This document shows positions 54,755 through 62,882 of a stretch of DNA of 64,000 bases, one piece after another. Source of the stretch: Streptomyces griseoflavus (GTDB lineage: Bacteria; Actinomycetota; Actinomycetes; Streptomycetales; Streptomycetaceae); assembly GCF_014649995.1 (NCBI RefSeq), contig NZ_BMUC01000002.1:380550-444549 (forward strand). Direction: 5' to 3'. The notes below the pieces were generated by a model. It worked only from the letters and a program-made list of their open reading frames with translations, did no database searches and was not told where the DNA came from. Position 1 is the first letter of the stretch. The number at the start of each line of letters is the position of its first letter. Position numbers and translations under genes: made by a program.

Positions 54755-57700
54755 TCAGTCTGCCACCTCGCCGGCGGGCGCCGGGGCGGGCCGCGGGTGG
54801 AGCGCGCGGGCCGCCGCGGTGTGCTCGGCGGCGAGGCCCGGGCGGCCCAGGCGGCCGGCCAGGGCGGCCAGGACGAGGTGGACCGGCCCCCAGGCGGCGG
54901 TGCCCATGCCGGCCACGACGAACTGGTCGGCGTGCGGCGCCAGCAGGTCGTACAGGTGCCGGGGGTCGGGGGTGCCGAGGCGGGCGGCGACCAGGCCCCA
55001 CACGGGCAGCAGGAAGTCGGCCGTCCAGTCGTCCGCGACGTCCGAGCCCCAGCGGGTGAGCAGCTCACGGGCCTCGTCGGTGCGGCCGGCCTCGGCGGTG
55101 GCCAGGACCGCCACCGGGCGCAGCGGGACCATGTCCGGTTCGGCGGCGGCCGCCACCAGGTCCGCGGCGACCTCCGCGCCCCGGCCCTGGGCGCGCCTGC
55201 TGGTGTAGGTGGTGACCAGGGTCCGCCACCGCGCGCCCCACGGCGTGGCGGCGAAGCGGGTGGAGGAGTAGGTGCCGGCCAGTTCCTCCGCCTCGGCCCA
55301 CCGTCCGTCGAGGACGGCGCGGGCGGTCTGGGCGACCTTCACGATCGACTCCAGCTCCGGACGCGGCGCCTCCTTGAGCAGCAGGCGGCAGCGGTCCAGC
55401 TCCCGTTCCCACCCGGCGAGGTCGCCCGCGCGCAGCAGGCAGGCCATCGCGAAGGCGCGGGCGATCAGCTCGGTGGAGCGGGGCAGTGCGGGCAGTGCCG
55501 CCAGTTCCGCCGCGGCGCGCAGCCGTTCGGTGTTGCGGCCGGGGGCGAAGCTCGCCAGGAGGTAGTTGCCGAGGGTGCGGGCGAGCAGCTCCGGGTCGTC
55601 GAGGCCACGGGCCAGCCGGACCGCGTCGGCCGCGTGCCGCTCCCCCTCGGCTCGGCGCGGGCTGTAGTGCAGCTCGACGCCCAGGGCGCCGAGCAGGGCG
55701 GCCCGGTCGCGGTCGTCGAGCGGCCCGGCCAGCAGGTCCTCGATCGCCCGCACGACCGGCTGGGCGACCGTGCCGTACGGGCGCCAGTTCCACAGGGTGG
55801 GGGCGGCGAAGGCGGTGAGGACGCCGGTCAGGGCCCGCCGGTCGCCGCAGGCGTCCGCCAGGGCGAAGGCGGCGTCCAGGTCCCGGCCGGCGCCGGTGGC
55901 GTCGCCCGCGGAGCGGCGGGCCTGGCCGAGCTCGGTGAGCAGCCGGGCCCGCTCCGCGTCCGGCCCGCCCGGCGGCAGGACCGACAGCGCCAGCTCCCAC
56001 AGGTCCACGGCCTCGGTGTACGCCTGCTGCGTGGTGGCGTGCCGGGCCGCGGCCGACGCGTGCGCCACCGCCCGGGGCGCGCCGCCGACCCGCGCGGCGG
56101 CGGCGAAGTGCCGGGCCAGGACGGCGGCCTCGGCGGGCGGCAGCAGCGGCTCCAGCGTCTCACCGACGCGCAGGTGCAGGCGGGCGCGGTCCGAGCGGCG
56201 CAGCCCGGCGTAGAGGGCCTCGCGCACCAGGGCGTGGCCGAAGCGGTAGTCGGGGCCGGCCGGCGGTTCGACGAGCAGACCGGTGGCGACGGCCGGTTCC
56301 AGCCCGTCCAGGACGTCCTCGACGGGGAGGCCGGTGACGGCGGCGAGCAGTTCCGCGTCCGTCTCGGCGCCGGCCACGGCGGCGGCGCGGAGCAGGCGGG
56401 CGGTCTCCTCCGGCAGGCGGGCCACCCGCCGCTCGATGACGTCCCTGACCCCGGCGGGCAGCGCGTCGTCCCCGCCCTCGCTCCGCCCCAGCCGCAGCAC
56501 CTCGCCCAGGTAGAACGGGTTGCCGCCGGTGCGGGCCAGCAGCGCCCGCGACCGGTGCCCGGCCAGCCCGCGGGCGCGCAGGTACGCGGCGACGTCGGCC
56601 TCGGTGAACGGCGCGAGTTCCACGCGCGCGGTGTCCTCCAGACGGGCCAGCGCGCCGAGGGTGTCACGCAGGGGGCCCGGGTGGTCGCCGGGCTCGGGAC
56701 GGCAGGTGGCGAGCACGAGCACCGGCCGTCGGGCGACGGCGCCGGTGACGTGGGACAACAGCCGCAGGGAGGAGGCGTCGGCCCACTGGAGGTCCTCGAC
56801 GACGATCAGCAGCGGTTCGGCCCCGGCGGTCAGCGCGGACACGACGCGCTCGTAGCGCTCGTACAGCGCGGCGTCGGGATCCGCCGCGGACACCGGGTCG
56901 GTCAGCAGGTGCCCGGCGGCGTCACCGGCCGCCTCGCGCAGCACCTGGACCCACGGCCAGAAGGCGGGCGCGGTGCCGTCGACGCAGCCGCCGCGGGCCA
57001 CGGTGAAGCCGCGCGCCCGCGCCCGCTCGGCGACCTCGGCGGCGTAGCGGGTCTTGCCGATGCCGGCCTCCCCGGCCACCAGCAGCACACCCCCGGTGCC
57101 GCGCCGCGCGGCGGACAGCGTCCGCTCGGCGAGCTCCAGCTCGCTGTCCCGGGCGACGAGCCCGTCGGCCCCCGCGGGCGGCCGGGGCGCGGGGGAGGGG
57201 GCGGGCGGCTCCGGCGGCGGGAGCCGCAGCTCCGGCGCCTGGTGGAGCACCGCCTGCTCCAGGTCCCGCAGTTCGGGCCCCGGCCGCAGCCCCAGCTCGC
57301 CGTCGAGGAGGGCGCGTACCCGCCGCAGGGCCGCCAGCGCGTCGGCCTGGCGGCCGGCGCGGTACAGGGCGAGCACCAGCAGGGCCCAGCCGCGCTCGCG
57401 GTAGGGCTGGCGTCCGGTCAGTTCCTCCAGGCCGGGCACGCAGGCGGCCGCCCCGCCCAGCGCGAGCCTCGCCTCGTAACGGTCCTCCTCCGCCGACGCC
57501 CGCACTTCGGCCAGCCGGGACACCACCGGCCGGGCGAAGCGTTCGTCGGTGAACTCGCCCAGCGGATCCCCGCGCCACAGCTCCAGCGCCCCGTCCAGCA
57601 GGCGTAACGCCTCGGCGTGGCCCCCGCGGGCCAGCGCCGCGCGCCCCTCCTCCGCGGCCGCCGTGAAGCGCTCCAGGTCGACCTGGCCCGGGGCCGCGGC

Positions 57701-58000
57701 GAGCAGGTAGCCGGGCTCGCGGGTGAGCAGCAGCCGGGGCGGGGTGCGCGGCGGACGGCCCGGTTCGAGCACCTTGCGCAGGTGGGCGACGTACGCCTGG
57801 AGGGTGCGGGTGGCCCGCGCGGGAGGCTCGCCGGACCACAGCTCGTCGATCAGCCGGTCCAGGGACACCACCCGGCCGGGTTCCAGCGCCAGCATCGCGG
57901 TCAGGGCCCGCTGCTTGCGGGTGCCCAGGTCCAGCGTCCCCCCGGCCTCGTCCTCCACCTCCACGGCCCCGAACAGCCGGAACGCGAGGTTCTCCGACAC
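54755..58000 (-). CDS. AfsR/SARP-family large regulator (OmpR HTH, BTAD, AAA, TPR)
   Basis: 1081 residues from GTG 58000 (GGAGGGGGTGCGTC upstream). OmpR-like DNA-binding domain (FRLFGAVEVEDEAGG, RKQRALTAMLALEPGRVVSL), bacterial transcriptional activator domain (RFARPVVSRLAEVRASAEED, LVLALYRAGRQADALAALRR), then an ATPase with Walker A GVLLVAGEAGIGKTRYAAEV and Walker B LLIVVEDLQWADASSLRLLS, followed by about 500 residues of TPR-like helices. Regulators of this layout activate secondary-metabolite clusters. It is divergent from an FAD oxidoreductase gene and upstream of the kynurenine operon, which are its likely targets. Confidence 0.9.
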   Translation of the reverse strand: MSENLAFRLFGAVEVEDEAGGTLDLGTRKQRALTAMLALEPGRVVSLDRLIDELWSGEPPARATRTLQAYVAHLRKVLEPGRPPRTPPRLLLTREPGYLLAAAPGQVDLERFTAAAEEGRAALARGGHAEALRLLDGALELWRGDPLGEFTDERFARPVVSRLAEVRASAEEDRYEARLALGGAAACVPGLEELTGRQPYRERGWALLVLALYRAGRQADALAALRRVRALLDGELGLRPGPELRDLEQAVLHQAPELRLPPPEPPAPSPAPRPPAGADGLVARDSELELAERTLSAARRGTGGVLLVAGEAGIGKTRYAAEVAERARARGFTVARGGCVDGTAPAFWPWVQVLREAAGDAAGHLLTDPVSAADPDAALYERYERVVSALTAGAEPLLIVVEDLQWADASSLRLLSHVTGAVARRPVLVLATCRPEPGDHPGPLRDTLGALARLEDTARVELAPFTEADVAAYLRARGLAGHRSRALLARTGGNPFYLGEVLRLGRSEGGDDALPAGVRDVIERRVARLPEETARLLRAAAVAGAETDAELLAAVTGLPVEDVLDGLEPAVATGLLVEPPAGPDYRFGHALVREALYAGLRRSDRARLHLRVGETLEPLLPPAEAAVLARHFAAAARVGGAPRAVAHASAAARHATTQQAYTEAVDLWELALSVLPPGGPDAERARLLTELGQARRSAGDATGAGRDLDAAFALADACGDRRALTGVLTAFAAPTLWNWRPYGTVAQPVVRAIEDLLAGPLDDRDRAALLGALGVELHYSPRRAEGERHAADAVRLARGLDDPELLARTLGNYLLASFAPGRNTERLRAAAELAALPALPRSTELIARAFAMACLLRAGDLAGWERELDRCRLLLKEAPRPELESIVKVAQTARAVLDGRWAEAEELAGTYSSTRFAATPWGARWRTLVTTYTSRRAQGRGAEVAADLVAAAAEPDMVPLRPVAVLATAEAGRTDEARELLTRWGSDVADDWTADFLLPVWGLVAARLGTPDPRHLYDLLAPHADQFVVAGMGTAAWGPVHLVLAALAGRLGRPGLAAEHTAAARALHPRPAPAPAGEVAD

Positions 58001-58129
58001 GACGCACCCCCTCCCGGCCGCTCCCCCGCGACCGCGGCCCATGACCTCAACCCGATCCCAGCTCGACCCCAGACGGACGGGCCGAAGCTAGCGGCATCGC
58101 ACAGCGGGACGGACGAGAGGGACATCGGG

Positions 58130-59446
58130 ATGACCATCGGAAACGATCTGCGGGCCGCCGTCAAGGGCCGGATCCTCACCCCCGGCGACGACGGCTTCGA
58201 CGCCGCGCGCCGCCCCTGGAACCTCGCGGTGGACCAGCGGGTGGTGGCCGTGGTGGACGCGGCCGACGCCGACGACGTCGCCGCCGTGGTCCGCCGGGCC
58301 CGCCTCAGGGGTCTCGCGGTGCTGGCCCAGCCCAGCGGGCACGGCGCCTCCGGCGACACGGACGGCGCGATCCTGCTGCGCACGGGCGGCCTGGGCGGTG
58401 TGGAGATCCGCCCCGGCGAGCGGCTGGCCCGGGTGGGCGCGGGCGTGCGGTGGGGCGAGGTGCTGACGGTGACGAGTCCGCACGGGCTGACCGGTCTGGC
58501 GGGCAGCTCCCCGGTGGTCAGCGTCACCGGGTACACCCTGGGCGGCGGGCTGAGCTGGTTCAGTCGCGCCCACGGCTTCGCGGCCGACAGCGTCCGCGCG
58601 TTCGACGTGGTGGACGCCGAGGGCGCGCGGCGGCAGGTGACCGCCGCGTCGGACCCCGAACTGTTCTGGGCGCTGCGCGGCGGCAGCGGCGAGTTCGCCG
58701 TCGTCACCGCGGTCGAGTTCGACCTGTACCCGGCTCACGAGCTGTACGGCGGGCGGATGCTGTGGCCGGCCGCCGCCGCGCCCGCCGTGCTCGACGCGTA
58801 CCGCGAGGTGACCGCCGGCGCGCCGGACGGGCTCTCCGTCTGGTACGACCTGCTGCGGTTCCCCGGCGCCCCCGCGATGGTCGCGGTCGACGCCACCTGG
58901 CTGGGCCCGGCCGGGGAGGGCGCGGCGCTGATGCGGGCGTTCGAGAAGATCGGCGGCCGGATCAGCGACTCCCGGGGCCCGCTCCCGGTCGCCGAGCTGG
59001 GCACCATCACGGCGGAACCGACCGACCCCGGCCCCGGCTCCTCCCGCGCCGAACTGCTCACCGAGCTCACCGACGACGTCGCCCGGTGCCTGCTCGCGGA
59101 GCCGATCGACCCGCTGCTGAGCGTGCAGCTGCGCCACCTCGGCGGAGCGCTGGCCCGGCCCCCGGCCGACGCCGGCGCCTGCGGGGGACTGACCGAGCCG
59201 TACCTGCTGTACACCTTCGGCATCGCGGGTACCCCCCGGCAGGCGGCGGACGTCCGGGAGCGGCAGCGCGAACTGGCCGCCGCCCTCACCCCGCACACCA
59301 GCGGCCGCAAGCCGTACACCTTCCTCGCCCCCGGCGAGCGGGCGGCCGGCGCCTTCACCTCCGAGGCGCTGGGCCGGCTGCGGGCCCTGAAGCACGAGCG
59401 CGACCCGCGCGGCACCTTCCGGACCAACTTCCCCGTCCTCGGCTGA
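58130..59446 (+). CDS. FAD-linked oxidoreductase (BBE/VAO type)
   Basis: 438 residues. PCMH FAD-binding domain: ADDVAAVVRRARLRGLAVLA, QPSGHGASGDTDGAILLRTG, ERLARVGAGVRWGEVLTVTS, SVTGYTLGGGLSWFSRAHGF. The His in PSGHGAS may hold FAD covalently; the Cys of two-link enzymes (in the SSPVVSVTG region) is absent. The substrate domain is generic and ends with ALKHERDPRGTFRTNFPVLG, a BBE-like tail. These enzymes oxidise alcohols, sugars or alkaloids. Divergent from the AfsR-like gene across 129 bases. Confidence 0.88.
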   Translation: MTIGNDLRAAVKGRILTPGDDGFDAARRPWNLAVDQRVVAVVDAADADDVAAVVRRARLRGLAVLAQPSGHGASGDTDGAILLRTGGLGGVEIRPGERLARVGAGVRWGEVLTVTSPHGLTGLAGSSPVVSVTGYTLGGGLSWFSRAHGFAADSVRAFDVVDAEGARRQVTAASDPELFWALRGGSGEFAVVTAVEFDLYPAHELYGGRMLWPAAAAPAVLDAYREVTAGAPDGLSVWYDLLRFPGAPAMVAVDATWLGPAGEGAALMRAFEKIGGRISDSRGPLPVAELGTITAEPTDPGPGSSRAELLTELTDDVARCLLAEPIDPLLSVQLRHLGGALARPPADAGACGGLTEPYLLYTFGIAGTPRQAADVRERQRELAAALTPHTSGRKPYTFLAPGERAAGAFTSEALGRLRALKHERDPRGTFRTNFPVLG

Positions 59447-59645
59447 CCGCTGCGCCGCGCGGGGCGCAGCGCCGCGGACGGCCCGGGTCCCGGGCGGAGC
59501 GGCCGCCGCCCCGGCCCGCCCGCCGACGGGCGGGCCTTGCGGTTCCGGGTGACGATTACGGAGGATGCACCGTGGGGACCGGGGCCCCCGTGCCGGTAAC
59601 GGCAGGGGCGGACCGCTACCCGGAGTACATGTACAGGAGACAGCG

Positions 59646-60476
59646 ATGTCCCACGAGGCTCACGAGCCCGAGACCCCGCATCTCGACTTCCAGGGGACGA
59701 CCCCCTACGAGGACTACGTCAGGGCCGACGTCCTCACCCACCTCCAGCACACCCTCTCCGACGATCCCGGAGAGATGGTCTTCCTGGTCACCACCCAGGT
59801 GATGGAGCTGTGGTTCACCGTCATCGTCCACGAGTGGGAGACCGCGGCGAAGGCGCTGCGCCAGGACGACGTACCGACCGCCGTCGACGCGCTGAAGCGG
59901 TCCGTGCGGGAGCTGGAGGCGCTGAACGCGTCCTGGACGCCGCTGAGCGGACTCACCCCGGCACAGTTCAACTCCTACCGCGGTGCCCTGGGCGAGGGAT
60001 CCGGTTTCCAGTCGGCGATGTACCGGCGCATGGAGTTCCTGCTCGGCGACAAGTCCGCCTCCATGCTGGTCCCGCACCGGGGCGCGCCGCGGGTGCACGC
60101 CGAGCTGGAGAAGGCGCTGCACGAGCCGAGCCTGTACGACGAGGTGCTGCGCTTCCTCGCGCGGCGCGGGCACGCGATCCCCGAGGACGTGCTGCGGCGC
60201 GACGTGACACGCCGGTACGAGCCGTCGGCGGAGGTGGAGTCGGTCTGGACGGCCGTCTACTCGGGTGACGAGCGCGGCGAGGTGGCGCGTCTCGGTGAGG
60301 CGCTGACCGATGTCGCCGAGCTGGTGTGGCGCTGGCGCAACGACCACCTGGTCGCCACCCGCCGTGCGATGGGCGCGAAGACCGGCACGGGCGGCTCCGC
60401 CGGGGTGGCCTGGCTGGAGAAACGGGCGCAGAAGAGCGTGTTCCCCGAGCTGTGGACGGCGCGGTCCTATGTCTGA
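59646..60476 (+). CDS. kynA: Tryptophan 2,3-dioxygenase
   Basis: 276 residues. Haem enzyme cleaving tryptophan to N-formylkynurenine. Seen are LDFQGTTPYEDYVRADVLTH, EMVFLVTTQVMELWFTVIVH (haem pocket helix), LSGLTPAQFNSYRGALGEGS, GFQSAMYRRMEFLLGDKSAS and WRWRNDHLVATRRAMGAKTG, the last holding the proximal His, and the GSAGVAWLEK substrate loop. Full length. ATG 59646 has GGAG upstream. Its stop is 8 bases inside the kynureninase gene. Confidence 0.95.
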   Translation: MSHEAHEPETPHLDFQGTTPYEDYVRADVLTHLQHTLSDDPGEMVFLVTTQVMELWFTVIVHEWETAAKALRQDDVPTAVDALKRSVRELEALNASWTPLSGLTPAQFNSYRGALGEGSGFQSAMYRRMEFLLGDKSASMLVPHRGAPRVHAELEKALHEPSLYDEVLRFLARRGHAIPEDVLRRDVTRRYEPSAEVESVWTAVYSGDERGEVARLGEALTDVAELVWRWRNDHLVATRRAMGAKTGTGGSAGVAWLEKRAQKSVFPELWTARSYV

Positions 60477-61662
60477 GCAGGCACTGAAGGCGGAGAAGCT
60501 CGACGGGGCCGACGAACTCGCTGCCAAGCGCGCCGAGTTCGTGCTGGACGACGGGGTGTACCTCGACGGGAACTCGCTGGGCGCGCTGCCCGTGGCCGTC
60601 CCCGGACGGGTCGAGGACGTGGTGCGCCGGCAGTGGGGCGAGCTGCGGATCCGGTCCTGGACGGAAGGCGGCTGGTGGACGGCGCCGGAGCGGATCGGCG
60701 ACCGGATCGCCCCGCTGGTCGGCGCCGCGGCCGGGCAGGTCGTCGTCGGCGACTCGACCAGCGTCAACGTGTTCAAGGCACTGGTGGGCGCGGTGCGGCT
60801 GGCCCGGTCGGCCGGTGCCGGGCGGGACGAGATCGTGGTCGACGCGACCACCTTCCCCACGGACGGCTACATCGCCCACTCGGCGGCCCGGATGACCGGC
60901 TGCACGCTGCGCCCGGTCCCGCCGTCCGAGGTGCCGGGCGCGCTCGGGGACCGTACGGCCGCCGTGCTGCTCAACCACGTCGACTACCGCACCGGCCGGC
61001 TGCACGACCTGCCGTCGCTGACGGCGGCGGTCCACGCGGCGGGCGCGTTGGTGGTCTGGGACCTGTGCCACAGCGCGGGAGCGCTGCCGGTCGGGCTGGA
61101 CGGGCACGGCGTGGACCTGGCGGTCGGCTGCACCTACAAGTACCTGAACGGCGGGCCCGGTTCACCGGCGTTCCTGTACGTGCGCGAGGCTCTGCAGGAC
61201 CGCTTCGACTCGCCGCTGCCCGGCTGGAACTCCCACGCGGAGCCCTTCGGGATGCGCCCGGAGTACGAGCCGGCGGCGGGCGCGGTGCGCGGGCGGGTCG
61301 GTACCCCGGACATCCTCTCCATGCTCGCCCTGGAGGCGGCGCTGGAGGTCTGGGACGGCGTCTCCGTCGACGCGGTGCGCGCCAAGTCGCTCGCGCTGAC
61401 GGACTTCTTCCTGGAGTGCGTCGAGGCGTACCTGCCCGAGGGCCGGGTGGAGTGCGTGACACCGCGCGCCCACGCGGAGCGGGGCAGCCAGGTCGCGTTG
61501 CGCTGCCCGGACGCCGGTGAGGTGATGGGGCGGCTGATCGCGCGCGGCGTGGTCGGCGACTTCCGCCGGCCGGACGTGCTGCGGTTCGGGTTCACCCCGC
61601 TGTACGTCGCCTTCGCGGACGTGGAGCGGGCGGCGCGGGTGCTGGCGGAGGAACTGGCGTAG
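60469..61662 (+). CDS. kynU: Kynureninase
   Basis: 397 residues. PLP hydrolase converting kynurenine to anthranilate and alanine. Seen are FVLDDGVYLDGNSLGALPVA, VVGDSTSVNVFKALVGAVRL, LLNHVDYRTGRLHDLPSLTA, AGALVVWDLCHSAGALPVGL (PLP Asp and His), the Schiff-base Lys in VGCTYKYLNGGPGSPAFLYV, and WNSHAEPFGMRPEYEP. It overlaps kynA by 8 bases (start at 60469, kynA stop at 60476), so the two are coupled. No kynurenine monooxygenase gene is nearby, so the product would be anthranilate. Confidence 0.95.
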   Translation: MSEQALKAEKLDGADELAAKRAEFVLDDGVYLDGNSLGALPVAVPGRVEDVVRRQWGELRIRSWTEGGWWTAPERIGDRIAPLVGAAAGQVVVGDSTSVNVFKALVGAVRLARSAGAGRDEIVVDATTFPTDGYIAHSAARMTGCTLRPVPPSEVPGALGDRTAAVLLNHVDYRTGRLHDLPSLTAAVHAAGALVVWDLCHSAGALPVGLDGHGVDLAVGCTYKYLNGGPGSPAFLYVREALQDRFDSPLPGWNSHAEPFGMRPEYEPAAGAVRGRVGTPDILSMLALEAALEVWDGVSVDAVRAKSLALTDFFLECVEAYLPEGRVECVTPRAHAERGSQVALRCPDAGEVMGRLIARGVVGDFRRPDVLRFGFTPLYVAFADVERAARVLAEELA

Positions 61663-61822
61663 GCCCGGTCCGGGGGCCGCTGCCGCGCAGGCCGGCCCCC
61701 GGGCGGGCTGACCGTGCGTGACATCCGCATGTCGGAGGGCGTGCGCGGGCTGATACCGTCCCGGCCAAACGGCCGCGTACCCGTCGGTCCGTCACCTACG
61801 TTGCACCGCTGAGAGGTTGAGC

Positions 61823-62692
61823 ATGACGGAGGACGTCGCAGCCGCCCGGGCCGCCGCCGAGGAGGAGTCGGCTCTCTCCCGCCCGCCCGTGGATCCCGAC
61901 GTCACGGCGGCCTACGGCGACCACCCGGACCAGCTGATCGACTTCCACCGTCCGCGCGGCCGGGGCGGGCCGGGGCCCGCGCCCGTGGTGGTCGTCCTGC
62001 ACGGCGGCGCCTGGCGGGCGCCGTACGACCGGCGCCACATCAGCCCGTTCGCGGCGTTCCTGGCCGGGCGGGGCTTCGCCGTGGCGAGTGTCGAGTACCG
62101 GCGCGGGGACGCGGACGGCGGCGACCCGGTCGCCGGGCGGTGGCCCGACACGTTCGACGACGTGGCCGCCGCGATGGACGCGCTGCCCGGGCTGATACGG
62201 GAGCACCTGCCGCAGGCCGATCCCCGGCGGATCGTGCTCACCGGCCACTCGGCGGGCGGACACCTGGCGCTGTGGGCCGCCGCCCGGCACGTGCTGCCGC
62301 GTGACTGCGCATGGCGGACCGGTGGTCCGGCGTCCCTGCGCGGTGTCGTCGCGCTCGCGCCGATCGCGGACTTCGAGGTCGCGGACAAGCTGGGGGTGTG
62401 CGGAGGCGCCGTACGGCAACTCCTCGGCGGCGACGACCACTTCGCCGAACGGCGGCCGTACACGGACCCGGCGCTGCTGCTGCCCACCGGGATCGCCACC
62501 ACCCTGGTGCAGGGGCGCACCGACGCGGACGTCCCGCAGGCGGTCGCCGAGTCGTTCGCGGACGCGGCGGCGAAGGCGGGGGAGGTGGTGGGGGTGACGT
62601 TGCTGGAGGACGTCGGGCACTTCCCGCTGATCGACCCGGGGGCGGACGCGTGCGCGGTGGTGGCGGAGGAGATCGCCCAGCTCGCCTGGTGA
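61823..62692 (+). CDS. Alpha/beta hydrolase, probable kynurenine formamidase
   Basis: 289 residues. Motifs are PVVVVLHGGAWRAPYDRRHI (oxyanion HGGxW), RRIVLTGHSAGGHLALWAAA (nucleophile Ser in GHSAGG), and near the end TTLVQGRTDADVPQ (acid) with LLEDVGHFPLID (His). The HGGxW and GHSAGG set is that of arylformamidase-type hydrolases, which remove formate from N-formylkynurenine, the missing step between kynA and kynU. It follows kynU after 160 bases. A general carboxylesterase role cannot be excluded. ATG has GAGAGG upstream. Confidence 0.85.
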   Translation: MTEDVAAARAAAEEESALSRPPVDPDVTAAYGDHPDQLIDFHRPRGRGGPGPAPVVVVLHGGAWRAPYDRRHISPFAAFLAGRGFAVASVEYRRGDADGGDPVAGRWPDTFDDVAAAMDALPGLIREHLPQADPRRIVLTGHSAGGHLALWAAARHVLPRDCAWRTGGPASLRGVVALAPIADFEVADKLGVCGGAVRQLLGGDDHFAERRPYTDPALLLPTGIATTLVQGRTDADVPQAVAESFADAAAKAGEVVGVTLLEDVGHFPLIDPGADACAVVAEEIAQLAW

Positions 62693-62812
62693 GCGGCCCT
62701 GCCGCGCGGGGCGGTGCCGTACCCCCGGTACCCGGGACCGTACGCGGGCGGCGTTCGTACGAGCCGGGACGGTCCGCCCCTGCGGACACCCCCGGGTGAC
62801 CTGCGTAGTACC

Positions 62813-62840
62813 TGAGACGGACGCCCCGATACCCGTCTCA
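62813..62840. promoter_or_regulatory. Inverted repeat before sensor kinase
   Basis: TGAGACGG and CCGTCTCA, 8-bp arms, 12-base spacer, 43 bases before the kinase start, preceded by TAGTACC. Possible binding site of the partner response regulator beyond the window. Confidence 0.35.
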
Positions 62841-62882
62841 GCGGGGACGACCGCCACCACCCGGTCGGCCTACCGTGTGAGC

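Noticed and set aside
54741-54755. DUF3151 as part of the AfsR-like regulator
   Set aside because: Clear stop and a separate ATG; it is a distinct, well-known family.
54434-57607. 1057-residue open frame on the plus strand
   Set aside because: It is antisense to the AfsR-like gene, whose domains are clear. Composition is the usual Arg/Gly-rich high-GC shadow.
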